Shown piece by piece: positions 13,493 through 22,148 of a DNA stretch of 35,145 bases. A program made the position numbers and the translations under genes. Within the stretch, counting starts at the first letter, position 1. Each line of letters begins with the position of its first letter. A model generated the notes under the pieces. The model was given only the letters and a program-made list of their open reading frames with translations. It made no database searches and was not told the origin of the DNA. Source of the stretch: JBBSHE01 sp038253325 (GTDB lineage: Bacteria > Actinomycetota > Actinomycetes > Propionibacteriales > Nocardioidaceae); NCBI GenBank assembly GCA_038253325.1, contig JBBSHE010000029.1, positions 1-35,145 of the forward strand, given 5' to 3'.

Positions 13493-15952
13493 ATGGCCCG
13501 CCGAACCAAGACCGACCCGATCCCTGACGACTTCGACGAGCACGTCGTCGATGTCGACGTCCGCGACGAGATGCGCTCGAGCTACCTCGAGTACGCGTAC
13601 TCCGTCATCTACTCCCGGGCTCTTCCCGACGCCCGCGACGGACTGAAACCGGTCCAGCGGCGCATCCTCTACACGATGGCCGACATGGGCGTGCGCCCGG
13701 ATCGCGGCCACGTCAAGAGCGCGCGCGTCGTCGGCGAGGTGATGGGCCGATTGCACCCGCACGGTGATGGGGCGATCTATGACGCGCTGGTACGCATGGT
13801 TCAACCCTGGTCGATGCGGTTGCCGCTGGTCGACGGGCACGGCAACTTCGGCTCACCCGACGACCCGCCTGCGGCAATGCGTTACAGCGAGTGCCGGATG
13901 GCGCCCGCCGCGTTGGCGGTGACAACGGGAATCGACGAAGAAACCGTCGACTTCAAGCCGAACTACGACAGCCGGGAGTACGAGCCGGTCGTGCTCCCGG
14001 CCGCGTATCCCAACCTCCTCGTCAACGGCGCGAGCGGGATCGCGGTCGGCATGGCCACGAACCTCGTGCCGCACAACCTGGTCGAGGTGGTCGCGGCGCT
14101 GCGTCATCTGGTCGACCACCCGGAGGCGGACGTCGACGCGCTGATGCGGTTCGTCCCGGGCCCGGACCTGCCGACCGGTGGCAAGGTCATCGGCCTCAAC
14201 GGGATCCGGGAAGCGTACGAGACCGGCCGCGGCAGCTTCCGGATGCGCGCGACGACCCGGATCGAGACGGTCAACGCGCGGCGCAAGCAGATCGTCGTCA
14301 CCGAGCTTCCCTACCAGGTCGGCCCGGAGCGGGTGATCGAGAAGATCAAGCAGCTGGTCCAGACCAAGCGGCTCCAGGGCATCGCCGATATCAAGGACCT
14401 CACCGACATGACGAAGGGGCTTCAGCTCGTCATCGAGGTCAAGAACGGCTTTCATCCCGAGGTGCTCCTGGAACAGCTCTTCCGGCAGACCCCGATGGAG
14501 GAGTCCTTCGCGATCAACGCGGTGGCCCTGGTGGACGGCCAGCCAAGGACGCTGAGCCTCAAGGAGCTGATGGCGGTCTATCTCGATCACCGGTACGACG
14601 TGGTTCGCCGCCGGACGTCGTTCCGTCGCCGGCGGGCCGGTGAACGGCTCCACCTGGTCGAGGGACTCCTGGTCGCGATCGTCGACATCGACGAGGTCAT
14701 CGCATTGATCCGGTCCAGCGACGACGCCGAAGCCGCCCGGACCCGGCTGATGAGCGTCTTCGACCTCTCGGAGGCCCAGGCCGCCTACATCCTCGAGATG
14801 CCGCTGCGCCGACTGACGAGGTTCTCCCGGATTGAGCTGGAGCAGGAGCAGGTCCAGCTCCAGCAGACGATCAGGGAGCTCAGCGAGATCCTCGATGACG
14901 AGTCGATCCTCCGGTCAGTCGTCTCGTCGGAGCTCCAGGACGTCGCGGAACTGCACGGCACGGCGCGTCGCACGGTGTTGCTCGAGTCGGCCGGACAACC
15001 GGTGAGCGCGATCGGCGACCTGGAGGTCGCCGACGACGCGTGTTTCGTGCTGCTCTCGTCGGCCGGACTCGTCGCCCGGACGTCGGTGACGACGGCGGTC
15101 GGCAGCGGCGGCGACCGCGCGAAGCATGACGTGGTCGTCGGCTATGCCCGCGCCACGGCTCGCGGATCGGCCGGCGTTGTGACGTCGTCGGGACGGATCG
15201 TCAAGGTCGATGTCATCGACTTGCCAGCGCTTCCCGCGACCGCCACGGCCCCACACCTTCAGGGTGGGGCGCTGGTGTCCGAGTTCGTCGCACTCGACCC
15301 GGGCGAGCGCGTCGTCGCGTTGGCGTCACTGCTCGAGGACTCGCCCGGCCTGACGCTCGGCACCGCCAGAGGCGTGGTCAAGCGGGTGCAACCGGAGGTG
15401 CTCACCAGCAAGCCGTCGTGGAGCGTCATCAGGCTCGACGAGGGTGACCATGTCATCGGCGGCCTCGATCTGGTCGACGACGGTGTCGAGCTCGTCTTCG
15501 TCACCAGCGATGCGCAGCTGCTGCACTTCCCGTCGTCGACGGTCCGACCGCAGGGGCGCGCCGGAGGAGGCATCGCCGGTGTCCGGTTGACGGCCGGAGC
15601 CTCGGCGATCTTCTTCGGTGCCGTCGACCCGGCAACCAGTGCGGTCGTGGTGTCTGTCGCCGGGTCTAGCGGTTCCTTGCCGGGGACCGAGCCTGGGTCG
15701 GTCAAGGTGACCCCGTTCGCCGAGTATCCCGGCAAGGGTCGCGGAACCGGCGGTGTCCGGTGCCACCGGTTCAGAGGTCGCGAGGACGTGCTCATCCTCG
15801 GCTGGGCCGGCACCGCCCCGCCGAGGGCGGCCGCGTCCAGTGGCGTGCCCGTCGACCTCCCCGATGAGCTCGGCAAGCGCGACGGATCTGGCAGCTCGGC
15901 CGCGCAGCCGATCGTCGCGATCGGATCGGGCTCCCTGGTCCTCGACCCGTGA
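13493..15952 (+). CDS. parC: DNA topoisomerase IV subunit A (ParC-like type IIA topoisomerase subunit)
   Basis: An 819-residue breakage-reunion subunit that decatenates or relaxes DNA together with ParE. Landmarks are YSRALPDARDGLKPVQRRILY, then HPHGDGAIYDALVRM in the quinolone-resistance region, then PAAMRYSECRM with catalytic Tyr131, YPNLLVNGASGIAVGMATN, a coiled region around residues 450-490, and the C-terminal beta-pinwheel. The canonical GyrA box (QRRGGKG) is absent from the C-terminal domain, favouring topoisomerase IV over gyrase. Gly93 and Asp97 align with E. coli GyrA Ser83 and Asp87. ATG 13493 (MARRTKTD) is preferred, with AGGAGA 14 bases upstream; ATG 13454 is the alternative. ParE lies at 18470-20548 on the other strand. 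The lipoprotein gene follows after 17 bases. Confidence 0.9.
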   Translation: MARRTKTDPIPDDFDEHVVDVDVRDEMRSSYLEYAYSVIYSRALPDARDGLKPVQRRILYTMADMGVRPDRGHVKSARVVGEVMGRLHPHGDGAIYDALVRMVQPWSMRLPLVDGHGNFGSPDDPPAAMRYSECRMAPAALAVTTGIDEETVDFKPNYDSREYEPVVLPAAYPNLLVNGASGIAVGMATNLVPHNLVEVVAALRHLVDHPEADVDALMRFVPGPDLPTGGKVIGLNGIREAYETGRGSFRMRATTRIETVNARRKQIVVTELPYQVGPERVIEKIKQLVQTKRLQGIADIKDLTDMTKGLQLVIEVKNGFHPEVLLEQLFRQTPMEESFAINAVALVDGQPRTLSLKELMAVYLDHRYDVVRRRTSFRRRRAGERLHLVEGLLVAIVDIDEVIALIRSSDDAEAARTRLMSVFDLSEAQAAYILEMPLRRLTRFSRIELEQEQVQLQQTIRELSEILDDESILRSVVSSELQDVAELHGTARRTVLLESAGQPVSAIGDLEVADDACFVLLSSAGLVARTSVTTAVGSGGDRAKHDVVVGYARATARGSAGVVTSSGRIVKVDVIDLPALPATATAPHLQGGALVSEFVALDPGERVVALASLLEDSPGLTLGTARGVVKRVQPEVLTSKPSWSVIRLDEGDHVIGGLDLVDDGVELVFVTSDAQLLHFPSSTVRPQGRAGGGIAGVRLTAGASAIFFGAVDPATSAVVVSVAGSSGSLPGTEPGSVKVTPFAEYPGKGRGTGGVRCHRFRGREDVLILGWAGTAPPRAAASSGVPVDLPDELGKRDGSGSSAAQPIVAIGSGSLVLDP

Positions 15953-15969
15953 CATGGCAGGCTAACGGT

Positions 15970-16665
15970 GTGAGCAGGAGGTTCTCGCGCCGGGTTGCCA
16001 TCGCACTCGTCGGGTGCGTGCTGGCTGTCGCGGGGTGCAAGGGCGACGGCGCGACCAGCAACGACGAGCCGCTCGACCAGCGGATGGCTGCGGCCAAGAA
16101 GGCGATCGACCGCGCCCACTACATCGGTTTCACCCTGTCGACTCCGAAGCTGCCGAGCGGCCTCGACACCGGGCTGCTTTCGGCCAGCGGGACCGGAACC
16201 CATACTCCCGGGTTCGCCGGCAAGATCAAGGCCGACGCGTCCGGTCTCAACCTCGACGTCGACGTGATCGCGATCGGCGGCACGGTCCACGTGAAGCTGC
16301 CGTTCGTCGGCTGGAGCGACGTCGACCCGGCAAAGTACGGCGCCCCAGACCCGTCTGCCCTGATGAGCGCACGCACCGGCATCTCCTCGCTCTTGACGGC
16401 CGCCACCAACCTGCACAACGCCGGTCAGGAGCGGTCCGGCTCGGCCGTTCTCACCAAGGTCAGCGGCACCATCCCGGGCGCCGAGATGCACAAGGTGTTC
16501 CCGTCGGCCGACCTGAAGGACTTTGCGGTCACGTTCAAGCTGAACGACAACGACGAGGTCCAGTCCGCGGTGATCTCGGGCCCGTTCTACCAGGGCTACG
16601 ACAACGTCACGTACAACCTGAGCGTGAACCTCAATGCCGACAAGGTCGACATCAAGGCCCCCTGA
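15970..16665 (+). CDS. LppX/LprA/LprF/LprG family lipoprotein
   Basis: A 231-residue exported lipoprotein. The signal peptide is short and positive (VSRRFSRR), then hydrophobic AIALVGCVLAV, with lipobox VAGC giving lipidated Cys23. The mature part has the antiparallel beta fold expected for LppX_LprAFG proteins: LDQRMAAAKKAIDRAHYIGF, GTVHVKLPF, SSLLTAATNLHNAGQ, and DNVTYNLSVNLNADKVDI. These proteins carry a hydrophobic pocket for lipids. GTG 15970 gives the normal n-region length; an upstream GTG 15949 overlapping the parC stop would add seven residues. CAGGCT six bases before GTG 15970 could be a leaderless -10. It lies 16 bases before the MFS exporter, the arrangement of mycobacterial lprG and p55, which export lipid or lipoglycan (parallel is inference). 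Confidence 0.82.
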   Translation: MSRRFSRRVAIALVGCVLAVAGCKGDGATSNDEPLDQRMAAAKKAIDRAHYIGFTLSTPKLPSGLDTGLLSASGTGTHTPGFAGKIKADASGLNLDVDVIAIGGTVHVKLPFVGWSDVDPAKYGAPDPSALMSARTGISSLLTAATNLHNAGQERSGSAVLTKVSGTIPGAEMHKVFPSADLKDFAVTFKLNDNDEVQSAVISGPFYQGYDNVTYNLSVNLNADKVDIKAP

Positions 16666-16681
16666 CCGGGCGACGCACATC

Positions 16682-18436
16682 GTGACCGACACGACGACCC
16701 CGCGGCGTCTGGCGCCGCGAACCCTGCTCGTTCTCGCCTGCGTCGCGGTCGGCTTCGCGGCCGCGGACACGTACGTCGTGGTGCTCGCCCTGCCCGACAT
16801 GATGTCGACGGTCGGGTTGAACATCGACCAGCTGCAGCGCGCCGCACCGATCGTGTCCGGGTTCCTTCTCGGTTACGTTGCGATGTTGCCGCTGATCGGG
16901 CGGATCGCCGACTTACGGGGACGCATTCCGGTGCTCGTGTGGTCGCTCATGGTCTTCGCGCTCGGATCCCTCGTCACGGCGGCGGCCCACGACCTCGTCA
17001 CGATGGTCATCGGTCGTTTCCTGCAAGGGCTCGGCGGAGGAGGTCTGGTGCCGGCCACGCTGGCACTGGTGGCGGAGATCTGGCCGGCCGACCGTCGCGG
17101 CCTGCCGCTCGGCGTCGTCGGGGCGGTGCAGGAGCTCGGCAGCGTCCTCGGTCCGTTGTACGGCGCGCTGGTGCTCACCCGATCCGACTGGGAGACGATC
17201 TTCTGGATCAACATGGCCGTCGCACTCGTGATCGTCGCGGCGATCCTGACGGTACGCTCGGTGGACGTCCCGCACGCACCGTCACGCGGAAAGCCCGACT
17301 TCCCCGGTGCGCTGCTCGGCCTCGGCGCGGTTGTCGCGTTCGGCCTGGTACTCGTGCAGCCGACGTGGCTGACCACCGGCCTCACTACCGGGCGCGCCTT
17401 CATACCGTACGTCGGGGACTCCGTCTGGATGACCCCGATCGCGCTGGCGTGCTATCTCCTCTCGGCGGCCCTCCTGGTGCGCGAGTTGACCGCCTCCCGG
17501 CCGGTGATGGACCTGCGCGGACTCTGGGAGCTGCGCGCCACGGCGGACTATGCGGGTGCGCTGCTGCTTGCCCTGTCGCTGGGCGGGATTGTGCTTGCGT
17601 TCGCGACGGCCGAGCCGGAACGGCACGTGTTGTCGCGTACCGGCCCCTGGACGCTCACCGCGGCGGCGATCCTTGCCGTGCTGTTCTGGCAGCGCCAGCG
17701 CCGGGCGGCTGCTCCCCTGGTTCCCCGTCGGGCCCTGCACGCGACGCCGGCGTGGGGCGCCATCCTCGTCAGCTTCTTCGTCGGCTCGTCGTTGATCGCG
17801 GCGCTCGTCGACATCCCGGTGTTCGCACGGATCACGGTGTACAGGAACTCACAGCTGGGTGCCGCGCTGGTTCTCGTCCGACTCCTCGCGGCGCTGCCCG
17901 TCGGCGCCGTGGTCGGCGGCTACCTCACCCGCCGGCTGCCGTCCGCCGTCGTGGCCACGACCGGAATGGTGCTCGCGAGTGCCGGGTTCGTCGCCATGAG
18001 CCGGTGGGGCGACGGTGCGGTCCACCAGTGGGACGCCGGCGCCGTCCTGGTCATCGCCGGCTTCGGCTTCGGGTTGACGATCGCCCCGGTCAATGCCTCC
18101 TTGCTGGCGGCGACCTCCTCCGCCGTGCACGGCGTGAGCTCGGCACTCGTCGTCGTCGCCCGGATGATCGGCATGCTGGTCGGACTCTCCGCGCTGACCA
18201 CCATCGGTTTGCACCGGTTCTACGCCGTGCAGAGCACATTGCCGACCCGAGCCCAGGTGTGCCACGACAACACCGTGTGTGCCGCGTACATCCATGTGCT
18301 GAAGGAAGCCGGCATCGCACAGCTACACGCCATCTTCGTCGGCGCCGCCGTCGCGGCCGCCATCGCCGCCGTGCTGTGCGCCGTCCTGCTCGGACGCCAC
18401 AGGCCCGGAACCGGGCCCAGCCAGCTGGCTCACTGA
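16682..18436 (+). CDS. MFS exporter, 14-helix DHA2-type (P55-like)
   Basis: A 584-residue polytopic membrane transporter of the drug:H+ antiporter 2 type, by length and helix count of about 14. TM1 begins at LLVLACVAVGFAAADTYVVVLALPDMM. Motif A-like GRIADLRGRIPVL lies between TM2 and TM3, and GRFLQGLGGGGLVPATLALVAEIWP covers the next conserved stretch, with motif C-like GVVGAVQELGSVLGPLYGA. An extracytoplasmic segment with paired cysteines (VCHDNTVCAAY) precedes the last helix. GTG 16682 is the nearest start and leaves a 16-base gap to the lipoprotein gene. Pairing with an LprG-like lipoprotein suggests lipid or lipoglycan export rather than simple drug efflux. It is convergent with parE, with a hairpin over its stop. 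Confidence 0.85.
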   Translation: MTDTTTPRRLAPRTLLVLACVAVGFAAADTYVVVLALPDMMSTVGLNIDQLQRAAPIVSGFLLGYVAMLPLIGRIADLRGRIPVLVWSLMVFALGSLVTAAAHDLVTMVIGRFLQGLGGGGLVPATLALVAEIWPADRRGLPLGVVGAVQELGSVLGPLYGALVLTRSDWETIFWINMAVALVIVAAILTVRSVDVPHAPSRGKPDFPGALLGLGAVVAFGLVLVQPTWLTTGLTTGRAFIPYVGDSVWMTPIALACYLLSAALLVRELTASRPVMDLRGLWELRATADYAGALLLALSLGGIVLAFATAEPERHVLSRTGPWTLTAAAILAVLFWQRQRRAAAPLVPRRALHATPAWGAILVSFFVGSSLIAALVDIPVFARITVYRNSQLGAALVLVRLLAALPVGAVVGGYLTRRLPSAVVATTGMVLASAGFVAMSRWGDGAVHQWDAGAVLVIAGFGFGLTIAPVNASLLAATSSAVHGVSSALVVVARMIGMLVGLSALTTIGLHRFYAVQSTLPTRAQVCHDNTVCAAYIHVLKEAGIAQLHAIFVGAAVAAAIAAVLCAVLLGRHRPGTGPSQLAH

Positions 18437-18457
18437 TGCCGTGATCGTGGCTCAGTG
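18431..18457. terminator. hairpin between convergent MFS and parE genes
   Basis: CACTGATGCC (18431-18440) pairs with GGCTCAGTG (18449-18457), a 9-bp stem with one bulged T and an 8-base loop. It overlaps the MFS stop and lies just before the parE stop, so it could end transcripts from both sides. No T-tract is present. Confidence 0.45.
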
Positions 18458-18469
18458 ATGCCGCGCTCG

Positions 18470-20548
18470 TCAGGCGTCGATGCGGTCGGCATCCAGCTCG
18501 TAGGCGCCCTGGACGATGAAGTCCCGGCGCGGCGCGACGTCGTTTCCCATCAGCAGTTCGAAGACCTCGGCCGCACCTTCGGCGTCGTCGACGGTGATCC
18601 TGCGCAACGTCCGGTGCCTCGGGTCCATCGTCGTCTCCGCCAGCTGTGAGGCGTCCATCTCACCGAGACCCTTGTATCGCTGTACGGGGTCCTTCCAGCG
18701 AACGCCCTTCTTGGCCAGCTCGGCGAGCCTCCGTTGCAGTTCGGCGTCGGAGTACGTGTAGACGTACCTGTCGATGCCGCGCCTCGGATTGGAGATCTCG
18801 ATCCGATGCAACGGCGGCACGGCCGAGAAAACCCGCCCCTGCTTCAGCAGCTCGAACATGTGGCGGTGGACCAGCGTCGCAAGCAAACAGCGGATGTGGG
18901 ACCCGTCGGTGTCGGCGTCGGCCATGAAGATCACCTTGCCGTACCTCGCCTGGTCGATGTCGAACGTTCGTCCAGAACCTGCACCGATGACCTGGATGAT
19001 CGACGCGCACTCGGCGTTCAGCAACATCTCACCCGCCGACTTCTTCTGGGTGTTCAAGATCTTGCCGCGAATCGGCAGCAACGCCTGGTACTCCGAGTTG
19101 CGGGCGAGCTTCGCCGTCCCCAACGCAGAGTCCCCTTCGACGATGAACAGCTCGGTGCGGTCGACGTCGGTGCTTCGGCAGTCGGCCAGTTTCGCCGGGA
19201 GCGCGGAGGACTCGAGGGCGTTCTTGCGGCGTTGCGCGTCGCGTTGCTGACGTGCCGCGAGACGTGCACGCGAGGCGCTGACGACCTTCTCCATCACGGC
19301 GCGCGCCCCGGCCTTCTCGCCCCTCTTGCTGGACCCGAGAAAGGCCTTCAGCCGGCTGCTCACGATCTTCGCAACGATCCGCGACGCGGCGGGTGTGCCG
19401 AGGATCTCCTTGGTCTGACCCTCGAACTGGGGTTCGGCGAGGCGGACGGTCACGACCGCGGTGAGTCCTTCGAGTACGTCGTCCTTGACCAGGTCGGCGT
19501 CGTTCGCCTTCATCAGCCGGGTCTGGCGGACCATCTCGTTGAACGTCTTGGTGAGCGCCCGTTCGAAACCGACGACATGGGTGCCGCCCTTCGGCGTGGC
19601 GATCACGTTGACGTACGACCGCAGCTCCGTCTCGTAACCGGTGCCCCATCGCAAGGCGATGTCCACGAACAGTTGGCGGTCGACGTCTTGCGGCGTCATG
19701 TGCCCGTTGTCGTCGAGGACCGGCACTGTCTCCGTGAATCGCTCCGAATCCTCGATCCGGACCACGCCGGTCACCGGCGCATCAGCCGCCAGGAACTCGC
19801 AGTACTCGGTGATACCGCCCTTGTGCAGGAACGACTCCTCGACGGATTCGGCTCCACGTTCGTCCCGAACCGTGATCTCGAGACCCGGGACGATGAACGA
19901 TGTCTGCCGCGCCCTCGTGATGACCTCGTCGTACGAGACGGTTGCGTCCTCGGTGAAGATCTGCGGGTCGGGCCAGAACCTGATGCGGGTGCCGGTCGTG
20001 CCCTTCCTGACACGGCCGGTCTTGGTCAGCCCCGACTTCTCCGTGAACGCCGCCGTCGGCCCGGTGGCGGTGAACGTCCCCGGGAGGCCGCGCCGGAACG
20101 ACATGCTCCACGCGCTCGGCGCGCGCTCGACCGTCACGTCGAGCCGAACCGAGAGCGCGTTGACGACGGACGCGCCGACGCCGTGCAGTCCCCCGCTCGC
20201 GACGTACGACCCGCCGCCGAACTTTCCACCGGCGTGCAGCTTGGTGAACACCACCTCGACGCCCGCCAAACCTGTGCGTGGCTCGATGTCGACCGGGATC
20301 CCCCGGCCGTCGTCGTGCACCTCCACCGACCCGTCGCCGTGCAACGTCACGCGGATGTGGCTGCACGAGCCGGCGAGCGCCTCGTCGACGCCGTTGTCGA
20401 AGATCTCCCAGATGCAGTGCATCAGGCCGCGCGCATCGGTCGAGCCGATGTACATCCCTGGCCTCTTGCGAACCGCCTCGAGCCCTTCGAGGACGAGCAG
20501 GTGCCGCGCGGTGTAGGTCTGGTCGACCGTAGCGCCTCGACTCGGCAC
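18470..20548 (-). CDS. parE: DNA topoisomerase IV subunit B (ParE/GyrB-type ATPase subunit)
   Basis: A 692-residue ATPase partner of ParC. The GHKL domain shows EIFDNGVDEALAG, DDGRGIPVDI and GGLHGVGASVVNALS. The transducer follows, then the TOPRIM domain with FIVEGDSALG and MADADTDGSHIRCLL, and QRYKGLGEMDA near the C-terminus. GTG 20548 is chosen because AGGAGA lies four bases upstream and the conserved N-terminus (YTARHLLVLEGLEAVRKRPGMYIG) follows directly. ParE and GyrB cannot be told apart by motif alone; the ParC-like partner and the location beside sigA, as in Streptomyces hrdB regions, favour topoisomerase IV. It diverges from the DUF7455 gene over 319 bases. Confidence 0.9.
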   Translation of the reverse strand: MPSRGATVDQTYTARHLLVLEGLEAVRKRPGMYIGSTDARGLMHCIWEIFDNGVDEALAGSCSHIRVTLHGDGSVEVHDDGRGIPVDIEPRTGLAGVEVVFTKLHAGGKFGGGSYVASGGLHGVGASVVNALSVRLDVTVERAPSAWSMSFRRGLPGTFTATGPTAAFTEKSGLTKTGRVRKGTTGTRIRFWPDPQIFTEDATVSYDEVITRARQTSFIVPGLEITVRDERGAESVEESFLHKGGITEYCEFLAADAPVTGVVRIEDSERFTETVPVLDDNGHMTPQDVDRQLFVDIALRWGTGYETELRSYVNVIATPKGGTHVVGFERALTKTFNEMVRQTRLMKANDADLVKDDVLEGLTAVVTVRLAEPQFEGQTKEILGTPAASRIVAKIVSSRLKAFLGSSKRGEKAGARAVMEKVVSASRARLAARQQRDAQRRKNALESSALPAKLADCRSTDVDRTELFIVEGDSALGTAKLARNSEYQALLPIRGKILNTQKKSAGEMLLNAECASIIQVIGAGSGRTFDIDQARYGKVIFMADADTDGSHIRCLLATLVHRHMFELLKQGRVFSAVPPLHRIEISNPRRGIDRYVYTYSDAELQRRLAELAKKGVRWKDPVQRYKGLGEMDASQLAETTMDPRHRTLRRITVDDAEGAAEVFELLMGNDVAPRRDFIVQGAYELDADRIDA

Positions 20549-20867
20549 GATTCTCCTATGGCAGATCGGCGTGACATTCACCACGTCGCCGGTATCCGGC
20601 ACATCGGCAATGCCTCGTCGCATCGCCGTGCCTGCGGCCCAGCAGGCGGCTTCGCGCCCCACCCTACTTCGCAGGTCCGACGGCGAGCCCGCCCTCATCG
20701 GCGACACGCCGATCCCGAAGATCGCCGGATTCACGCGTCGGAAACCTTCATGGTCCACGATTCGTCGTAGTGAAGGATTCTTGGCGCCGCCCTGTAAGGT
20801 CGAGGAATCAGAGGACCACATCGGACGTTGTCAGAGGGGAAGCCCGAGTGATGAGAAGAGAGCACAC
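20549..20867. other. divergent intergenic region between parE and the DUF7455 gene
   Basis: These 319 bases hold no convincing gene. An ORF from ATG 20559 on the plus strand has no family and an Arg/His-rich, non-protein-like composition. On the plus strand TAAGGT at 20795-20800 fits a TAnnnT -10 about 68 bases before GTG 20868, but no good -35 is at normal spacing. The parE ribosome-binding site occupies the left edge. Promoters for both directions must lie here or further in. Confidence 0.4.
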
Positions 20868-21098
20868 GTGAACACTGCTGTTGCCCCCCGCCCCGATCTG
20901 ACTGCTGTCGACCGCTGCGACCGCTGCGGCGCGCAGGCGTACGTGCGGGTTGAGCTCTCCAGCGGAGGACAGCTGTTGTTCTGTGCGCACCACGCCCGCG
21001 AGCACGAGGAGAAGCTCCGCCAGGTTGCGGCTGCCATCCACGACGAGACCGGGCGGCTGGCCGACATCCCGCGCACGGCGCTGGAGGACGAGCGCTGA
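20868..21098 (+). CDS. DUF7455 family small zinc-ribbon-like protein
   Basis: A 76-residue protein with CDRCGAQAYVRVEL at residues 15-28, then LLFCAHHAREHEEKLRQVAA and a short helical tail. The CxxC plus CxHH pairs suggest one bound zinc. This small protein family is commonly found beside the principal sigma factor gene and parE in actinobacteria (general family knowledge); its function is unknown. GTG 20868 is preceded by a purine-rich AGAAGAGAG about six bases upstream, and no other in-frame start lies close by. It is followed after only seven bases by the DUF456 gene, so the two are probably co-transcribed. Confidence 0.82.
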   Translation: MNTAVAPRPDLTAVDRCDRCGAQAYVRVELSSGGQLLFCAHHAREHEEKLRQVAAAIHDETGRLADIPRTALEDER

Positions 21099-21105
21099 CC
21101 CCCGG

Positions 21106-21591
21106 GTGACCGCGGGAGGCGAGCTGGTCGTCGGTGTCGTCATCACGTTCGGTCTGATCGGGATCGCGGTTCCCTTCCTGCCGGGCGTCGCCGTCGTAAT
21201 CGCGGCGCTCGCCTTCTGGGCGTACGACGTCGGCACGCGGGAAGCGTGGGCTGTCTTCGGGATCGCGACAACGGCCGTCGTCATCTCACAGGTTGCCAAG
21301 TACGCCCTCCCTCGCCGCCGCCTCCGGGAGGCCGGGGTTCCGCCGCTCGCGATCGCCGTTGGTGCGGCCGCCGGGCTCGTCGGGTTCTTCGTCATCCCGG
21401 TCATCGGACTACTCGTGGGTTTCGTCGGCGGGATCTATGTCACGATGCTCCGCCGTGGGAGCGACCAGCGCACCGCCCGCAACGCGACGTACGGCGCGCT
21501 CAAGGCGGTGGGCCTTTCGCTTCTGGCCGAGCTCGCGGGCGGTCTGCTCGCAGCCAGCACCTGGTTGCTGGCGGTGTTGTTTCTCACCTGA
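21106..21591 (+). CDS. DUF456 family membrane protein
   Basis: A 161-residue membrane protein with about four to five helices. It opens with VVGVVITFGLIGIAVPFLPGVAVVIAALAFWAY, then AVFGIATTAVVISQVAKYALP, a paired-glycine segment PPLAIAVGAAAGLVGFFVIPVIGLLVGFVGG, and ALKAVGLSLLAELAGGLLAASTWLLAV at the end. The glycine-rich repeats and the VPFLPG motif are typical of DUF456. Function is unknown. GTG 21106 follows the DUF7455 stop by seven bases. Its 3' end is overlapped on the opposite strand by the open frame of a dinB fragment, which suggests a rearrangement just downstream. Confidence 0.8.
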   Translation: MTAGGELVVGVVITFGLIGIAVPFLPGVAVVIAALAFWAYDVGTREAWAVFGIATTAVVISQVAKYALPRRRLREAGVPPLAIAVGAAAGLVGFFVIPVIGLLVGFVGGIYVTMLRRGSDQRTARNATYGALKAVGLSLLAELAGGLLAASTWLLAVLFLT

Positions 21592-21618
21592 CCCGCGCGA
21601 CCACAGCACGTGGCGACG

Positions 21619-22148
21619 TCAGTCAGGAAGCACCGTGGCGGCACCCGGCTCAAGTCGCGCAACAGGCTGAGCTCGGCGTGGTGGTGCACCTGTTCGACGA
21701 GGAGGACCTCGAACACCTGTGCCGCCGGCCATGGTTCGCCGAAGTGGGTCGGAATGGGGCGACCTAGCGCCGTGTCGTCGAGGGCGGCCAGCGTCTCCGT
21801 CACCCGATCCTGGCTCGATGTCAGGTCGGCACACGCCGCCGCGGCAGATCCGAAGATCGGCAGATCGTCGAAGTTGCGGGTCGCCGGCCCGAACGAGTGC
21901 TCCCAGTAGATGTGATGACCGTGGGTGATGTGCTGCAGCTGCCAGGCGATGGTCGTCAACGGCGGAGGATCGGGAACCAGGTCGGGGTAGTCCGTCCGCC
22001 ACCGATCGGTGACCGGATCAGGGCGTACCGACCAGCACCCGTCAGACGGTTCCCAGAAGAACTCCGCATCCGTTAGCCCGACGAGGAGCCGGCTGAGCCG
22101 TCGGCACGAAGCGGCCCATTGCTCTGTTGACGACTGGTCGCGACGAAG
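21619..22148 (-). pseudogene. DinB family gene fragment lacking a start codon
   Basis: The frame encodes a recognisable DinB-like protein: EQWAASCRRLSRLLVGLTDAEFFWEP, then GCWSVRPDPVTDRW, then TTIAWQLQHITHGHHIYWEHSFG (first metal His region), FEVLLVEQVHHHAELSLLRDL with the C-terminal His cluster. No ATG, GTG, TTG or CTG lies in frame between the conserved beginning and about 200 bases upstream; the frame instead runs antisense-free into the nmrA coding region in another frame. At the other end homology stops near LLRDL (about 21640), while the frame stays open to 21435, inside the DUF456 gene on the opposite strand. Loss of both natural ends points to a truncated gene created by a rearrangement. 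Expression by ribosome re-initiation after nmrA cannot be excluded. Confidence 0.6.

Noticed and set aside
16682..18436. Calling the MFS gene a drug-resistance exporter
   Set aside because: DHA2-type membership alone does not show drug export; the adjacent LprG-like lipoprotein better supports an envelope-lipid role.
18734..20770. 678-codon plus-strand open frame opposite parE
   Set aside because: Arg/Asp/His-rich shadow of parE with no recognisable domain; parE on the minus strand has complete conserved motifs.
20559..20770. Possible small gene in the parE/DUF7455 intergenic region
   Set aside because: No family, Arg/His-rich low-quality composition, and its only start lies on the parE ribosome-binding site; treated as intergenic.
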